Shown here piece after piece: positions 4,031-6,744 of a DNA stretch of 6,744 nucleotides. The stretch spans positions 1-6,744 of the forward strand of contig JBOIBN010000105.1 in NCBI GenBank assembly GCA_050739575.1, read 5' to 3'. Position 1 is the first letter of the stretch. Every line of letters begins with the position of its first letter. This stretch comes from JBOIBN01 sp050739575 (GTDB lineage Bacteria; Pseudomonadota; Gammaproteobacteria; JAKDMP01). A program made the position numbers and the translations under genes. Under the pieces are notes generated by a model. That model did not search any database, was not told the origin of the DNA, and was given only the letters and a program-made list of their open reading frames with translations.

Positions 4031-6633
4031 GCCTTGCCGAGGGCGGCTAAGGAAGTGACGGTGTTCCTGTCAGTATGACTGCGGCGGTACGACGGCGCGC
4101 CGATTATTTTTTCTTGTCTGGATGCGGTTTCGGACGGGTTTGCAGGCCGATCTTCTGAAGCCCTTGCCGGGCTTGGGTTTGCGCCGTTTTTAGCGACCCG
4201 ACAAGGCCCCGACAGCCCCCCGACTTGGAGCCGACTTGGTCCCGACTTCTCGTCGTTCACCCCCGACCGGTTGCCGTCGTAGTGATTGTTTCGGACATCG
4301 AGTTGAGCCGCATCGATCAGACCGGGCAAGAACTTCTCGCCGGCGTCGCCTTCGCCTTGGTAGGCCAGCTCGTAGAGGAAGCGTTGGCCGCGCCCGCCCT
4401 GGTGGGCGATCAGGTATTCCAGTTCTTCGAGTCGGTGCAGATGTACCTTGAGTTGCGTGTGGCCCCAGCCGCTTGCCTCGCGCACCTCGCGCCGGGTGAA
4501 GCGATAGTCGCTTCTGTCCATCGCGAGCGCGGCCGTGCGCTCGCTCATGTAGCCGTCGAGCCAAGTCAGCAAGCGCCGCGTCTGTGCCGGCAGTTCATCG
4601 AGCGTACGCCCGAGCACTTCATTCGCCAAGCGGTTGGCGAGTGCGATGTCATTGGGCGTCACTTCGATGTAGGCGAGCGTCTCGCCGCCGTGCGCGATGT
4701 GCTTCACGTCGCGCTGGTGCTGGTGCAGCAGTGCGATCGCGCGGATCAACGTCAGGTATTTGACGTGATCGCGCCGGGTGCGCGTCTTGACATCGAGGAA
4801 CGTTAACTGTTCGGCGTAGGGGTTGGCGACCAAGTAGGGTTTCAACAGGCGCTGGGCGTTGCGGTGGGTGTTGAGGACGGCGCTCTTGTCGGCATCGGCG
4901 AGCAGTCCTTCTAGCGTTTGCCTTTGACGTTGCATGGCCTGGATCGCGCGGGTCTGCTCGCGCGATTCGTTGACCGAGAGAACGAGGCAACGATTAAGCA
5001 GTTCTTCGTCGATCTCGATGGCGGTCGTGGTCAGGAACAACATTACCGGGCCTTCGACGCGGTAGGCCTGGGTGACGAGTTGGCCGCTCGCAGGGTCCTT
5101 GCCCGTCGAGGCGATAGTCAGCACGCCTTCGGATTGCAGGAGCTTTAGGGCATACGCTGCGCGGCTCGCGCCTTCTTCTTCGGCGATGGCGAGGATCTTG
5201 TGCTTGAGATCGCTCTCGCCGAGATAGAACAGACTCTGCCCGGTCATCGCCGAGTAGGCCACGCGCACTTCCTCGGGCATCATCTGCAAGACCGCCTCCA
5301 TCAGCGCGCTCTTGCCGGCGGCGCTCGTGGACTGGATCAGCACGGCGAGCGGCTTGTCCAGTTGGCGGCTCACGCAGGCCAAGTAGCCGACGAGGAGATT
5401 CGTTGCCTCGCCGACGATGCCGCAGCGGGCGAAGTCGGCGATCAGCCGCTCGATCAGGTTCGGATCGCGCAAGAGATCGAGGGCGTCTTGTTCCTCGGCC
5501 GGATCAAGCGCGGCGGCTGCCTTCTTCGGCTCTTGGGCCTTGGCGATCAGGTCTTCCTGCAGGGCTTCGAGCTTTCTGAGCACCTGACCCAGGTCGTGCT
5601 TGATTACGGCGTCCTTGACGCCGAGTTCGACGGCGGCGGCACGGATGTAGGCGCTGCGATGCTTGGCACTGTAGAGGTCGAGCGTATCCACATGGAACGC
5701 GGCACCCGCTGCAACGAAGATGTTTACTTTCAGCACTTCGTAGCTCAGATTCTTGTCGAGGCCGCGCACGCGGTACTGACGATCCCCGAAGCGCATCAGC
5801 ACTTCATGCTCGCGCACCTCCGCCGGCACGTCCACGACCGCCGGCTGCGGCATCGGCGTGGCCACCGGCAGCGGTTCGGACTCACCACCTTGCGTTCGTC
5901 CTGAGCGTAGCGAAGCGGAGTCGAAGGACGGCCCTTCGACTTCGGCCTTCGGCCTACGCTCAGGGCGAACGGGTTGTTGAGCAGCGGCTAAGGACTTAGC
6001 AGCTAAAGAAGAAGAGGCGCACGCGGGTGCAGGTAATTTCTCTTGCTCCCTCGCCCTTCGGGAGAGGGCCGGAGCCTGCCCCAGCCACTCGGCCCGGCGA
6101 AGGGCAAACCCCAGGCTTTTCTGTGCCGGTGCGACCTTCAAGGCGTACTCGTTCGCATCCATGCCCTTGGGGAACAAGACTCGGAAGCAGGCGAGGCCTG
6201 CCGCCTGCAGGCGCTCGGCCAGCTTCTCGGCCGCCCGGTTACCGGCCTCGTCGCGGTCGTAGGCGATCAGGATGCGCTCGGCGCCACTCGCCTTGAAGAC
6301 GGCCAGCAGTTCGTCCGTGAAGCCCTCGACGCCGTAGCTTGCGGTCACGTGCCGGTAGCCCGCGCACCAGAACGTCAGCGCATCGATGAGCGATTCGCAC
6401 AGGATGATTTCTTTTGATTCTTTCAAGGCGGCACCGTTGAAGATGCCGCGGTGCGGGCCGGGCAGATACAGGTGCTCGGGTGTGCCGGCGCGCAGGTTCG
6501 CCGTGATCTTGCGTCCGTAGGCTTCCACCGTGTGGCCGACCGCATCGAAGATCGGGATTACGAGCGAGCCGTTGAAGTGCTCGTGCCCGCTCGCGCGCAG
6601 TATCCCGATGCGCTGCAAGGGTAATCCCCCCAT
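4027..6633 (-). CDS. Toprim primase / P-loop ATPase (primase-helicase-like), N-terminus probably lost to an insertion sequence
   Basis: The open frame gives 868 residues. Residues 14-70 (SGHEHFNGSLVIPIFD, YGRKI, HLYLPGPHRG) and the Toprim core at 74-165 belong to DnaG/CHC2-type primases; the catalytic acids are E80 (ILCES) and D126/D128 (AYDRDEAGN). A variable linker at 187-265 contains repeat-derived sequence. Residues about 385-560 form a P-loop ATPase: STSAAGKS (435-442, Ser instead of the first Gly), a Walker B-like ILAIAEEEG (480-488), a sensor-like LTTT (534-537) and a possible arginine finger R548. A winged helix fits at about 710-757. The tail from 758 to 868 looks disordered. The presumed role is replication or transfer of the mobile element. 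The expected N-terminal CHC2 zinc-finger part is absent. The ATG at 6633 has no ribosome binding site and lies in the insertion-sequence end, so the gene is probably 5'-truncated and may be inactive. Its stop is coupled to the recombinase start. Confidence 0.8.
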   Translation of the reverse strand: MGGLPLQRIGILRASGHEHFNGSLVIPIFDAVGHTVEAYGRKITANLRAGTPEHLYLPGPHRGIFNGAALKESKEIILCESLIDALTFWCAGYRHVTASYGVEGFTDELLAVFKASGAERILIAYDRDEAGNRAAEKLAERLQAAGLACFRVLFPKGMDANEYALKVAPAQKSLGFALRRAEWLGQAPALSRRAREQEKLPAPACASSSLAAKSLAAAQQPVRPERRPKAEVEGPSFDSASLRSGRTQGGESEPLPVATPMPQPAVVDVPAEVREHEVLMRFGDRQYRVRGLDKNLSYEVLKVNIFVAAGAAFHVDTLDLYSAKHRSAYIRAAAVELGVKDAVIKHDLGQVLRKLEALQEDLIAKAQEPKKAAAALDPAEEQDALDLLRDPNLIERLIADFARCGIVGEATNLLVGYLACVSRQLDKPLAVLIQSTSAAGKSALMEAVLQMMPEEVRVAYSAMTGQSLFYLGESDLKHKILAIAEEEGASRAAYALKLLQSEGVLTIASTGKDPASGQLVTQAYRVEGPVMLFLTTTAIEIDEELLNRCLVLSVNESREQTRAIQAMQRQRQTLEGLLADADKSAVLNTHRNAQRLLKPYLVANPYAEQLTFLDVKTRTRRDHVKYLTLIRAIALLHQHQRDVKHIAHGGETLAYIEVTPNDIALANRLANEVLGRTLDELPAQTRRLLTWLDGYMSERTAALAMDRSDYRFTRREVREASGWGHTQLKVHLHRLEELEYLIAHQGGRGQRFLYELAYQGEGDAGEKFLPGLIDAAQLDVRNNHYDGNRSGVNDEKSGPSRLQVGGLSGPCRVAKNGANPSPARASEDRPANPSETASRQEKIIGAPSYRRSHTDRNTVTSLAALGKA
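4198..4252. repeat. Five CCGAC direct repeats at exact 11-bp spacing (iteron-like)
   Basis: CCGAC begins at 4198, 4209, 4220, 4231 and 4242, so the step is 11 bp each time. The third and fourth units are nearly identical (CCGACTTGGAG, CCGACTTGGTC). A further CCGAC at 4263 is one base out of phase. Eleven is not a multiple of three and the encoded residues (about 794-812 of the primase) do not repeat, so the repetition is at DNA level. One unit per helical turn would place all copies on one face of the helix, as in protein-binding arrays. It lies in the disordered tail of the primase, about 170-220 bases before the recombinase start. Confidence 0.7.
5894..5970. repeat. REP-like palindromic element inserted in frame in the primase gene
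   Basis: The left arm begins GTTCGTCCTGAGCGTAG and ends GTCGAAGG (5894-5927). The right arm at 5933-5970 is its near-perfect reverse complement (starts CCTTCGAC, ends CTCAGGGCGAAC), with a few extra bases in the middle. From memory this is the type of dispersed GTTCGxCCTGAGC...TCGAAGG repeat seen between genes in many proteobacteria. Here it is translated as primase residues about 222-247 (PERRPKAEVEG... SLRSGRT), within the variable linker between the Toprim and ATPase parts, without breaking the frame. Confidence 0.75.
6046..6068. repeat. Small palindrome resembling a dispersed intergenic repeat, in frame in the primase gene
   Basis: CTCCC (6046-6050) pairs with GGGAG (6060-6064), or alternatively CCCTC (6048-6052) with GAGGG (6064-6068). 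The translated residues 189-197 (ALSRRAREQ) look like the peptide commonly produced when the CTCTCCC...GGGCGAGGG class of dispersed repeats is read through. It lies about 75 bases from the larger element in the same linker. It is short enough to be ordinary GC-rich coding sequence. Confidence 0.35.
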
Positions 6634-6744
6634 TATTAGCGGCAGCCAGAAGTAGGGTTTAGGCCGCCATGGCCAACTTCTGCATGGGCGTCACCCCGCC
6701 GATGCCCATGTTGGGCCGCTCGTGATTATAGGTCCATAACCAAC
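6620..6744 (-). mobile_element. Terminal part of an IS3-family insertion sequence
   Basis: It contains the end of the transposase gene and its downstream terminal region. The transition to primase-like sequence occurs between 6618 and 6640. GGTAATCCCCCC (plus strand, 6620-6631) looks like the terminal inverted repeat of this group, but the other end lies outside the window and no target duplication can be checked. The exact boundary is inferred. Confidence 0.6.
6659..6744 (-). CDS. IS3-family transposase (OrfB), C-terminal 27 residues only
   Basis: Reading leftward from the window edge, the frame gives WLWTYNHERPNMGIGGVTPM, then QKLAMAA and a TAA stop at 6661-6659. The YNHERPNMGIGG-TPxxKL pattern is the hallmark C-terminus of IS3-family DDE transposases (integrase-core rve fold), just past the catalytic glutamate region. 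The catalytic residues lie outside the window, so activity cannot be judged. The stop is 26 bases from the primase ATG, so the insertion sequence's end directly abuts the primase gene in the same orientation. Outward transcription from the insertion sequence could drive the primase-recombinase genes, but no promoter is visible. Confidence 0.85.
   Translation of the reverse strand, partial: WLWTYNHERPNMGIGGVTPMQKLAMAA

Noticed and set aside
4198..4267. CRISPR array
   Set aside because: The conserved unit is five bases at 11-bp steps, with no long repeats and no unique spacers of CRISPR size.
5200..5904. Long plus-strand open frame of 234 codons
   Set aside because: It is antisense to the well-supported primase gene, follows its codon periodicity, and shows no family motif and no ribosome binding site.

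Overview
The window comes from a GC-rich bacterium. Most genes have the GC-rich codon use of a proteobacterium, and their families (RHS core, ParE-type toxin, XerC-like recombinase, IS3-type transposase, proteobacterial dispersed repeats) fit a beta- or gammaproteobacterium. The species cannot be named from this sequence. Every convincing gene lies on the minus strand, so the reading order is from right to left. The whole stretch looks like accessory DNA.

Right part (about 2940-6744): the edge holds the last codons and terminal sequence of an IS3-family insertion sequence. It abuts, and has probably cut off, the N-terminus of a large Toprim-primase/P-loop ATPase gene (4027-6633). The primase stop overlaps the start of a XerC/D-like tyrosine recombinase (3002-4030) by four bases (ATGA). 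Together they look like the replication and recombination core of a mobile element. The primase gene carries three DNA-level oddities: an in-frame REP-like palindrome (5894-5970), a second small palindrome (6046-6068), and five CCGAC motifs at exact 11-bp steps near its 3' end (4198-4252). Next comes a compact antitoxin/ParE-type toxin pair (2446-2936) with its own TATAAT box, a plausible stabiliser of the element.

Middle (1891-2445): about 550 bases without a credible gene, but packed with palindromes. The most striking is an imperfect 75-nt hairpin at 2105-2179. Its arms end in ACATAAC and GTTATGT, and it also contains CATAA-N6-TTATG. It resembles a folded recombination site (integron attC-like or Xer dif-like) and is a candidate substrate for the neighbouring recombinase.

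Left part (1-1890): an AT-richer polymorphic-toxin module. A 5'-truncated RHS 'tip' (820-1890) keeps the end of the RHS core and carries a C-terminal domain with a complete JAMM/JAB metal-binding motif (HSH-x7-SxxD), similar to DUF4329. It overlaps by ATGA a small lipoprotein gene (254-823) that is the likely immunity partner. Directly after it lies a second, broken RHS fragment (about 133-247). This arrangement is typical of displaced toxin/immunity cassettes traded by recombination between RHS repeats.

In all three gene pairs (toxin/immunity, antitoxin/toxin, primase/recombinase) the overlap is the same ATGA, which implies translational coupling. Most promising for new biology are the recombinase-primase pair with its phased repeats and folded-site candidate, and the RHS-JAMM toxin with its lipoprotein partner.
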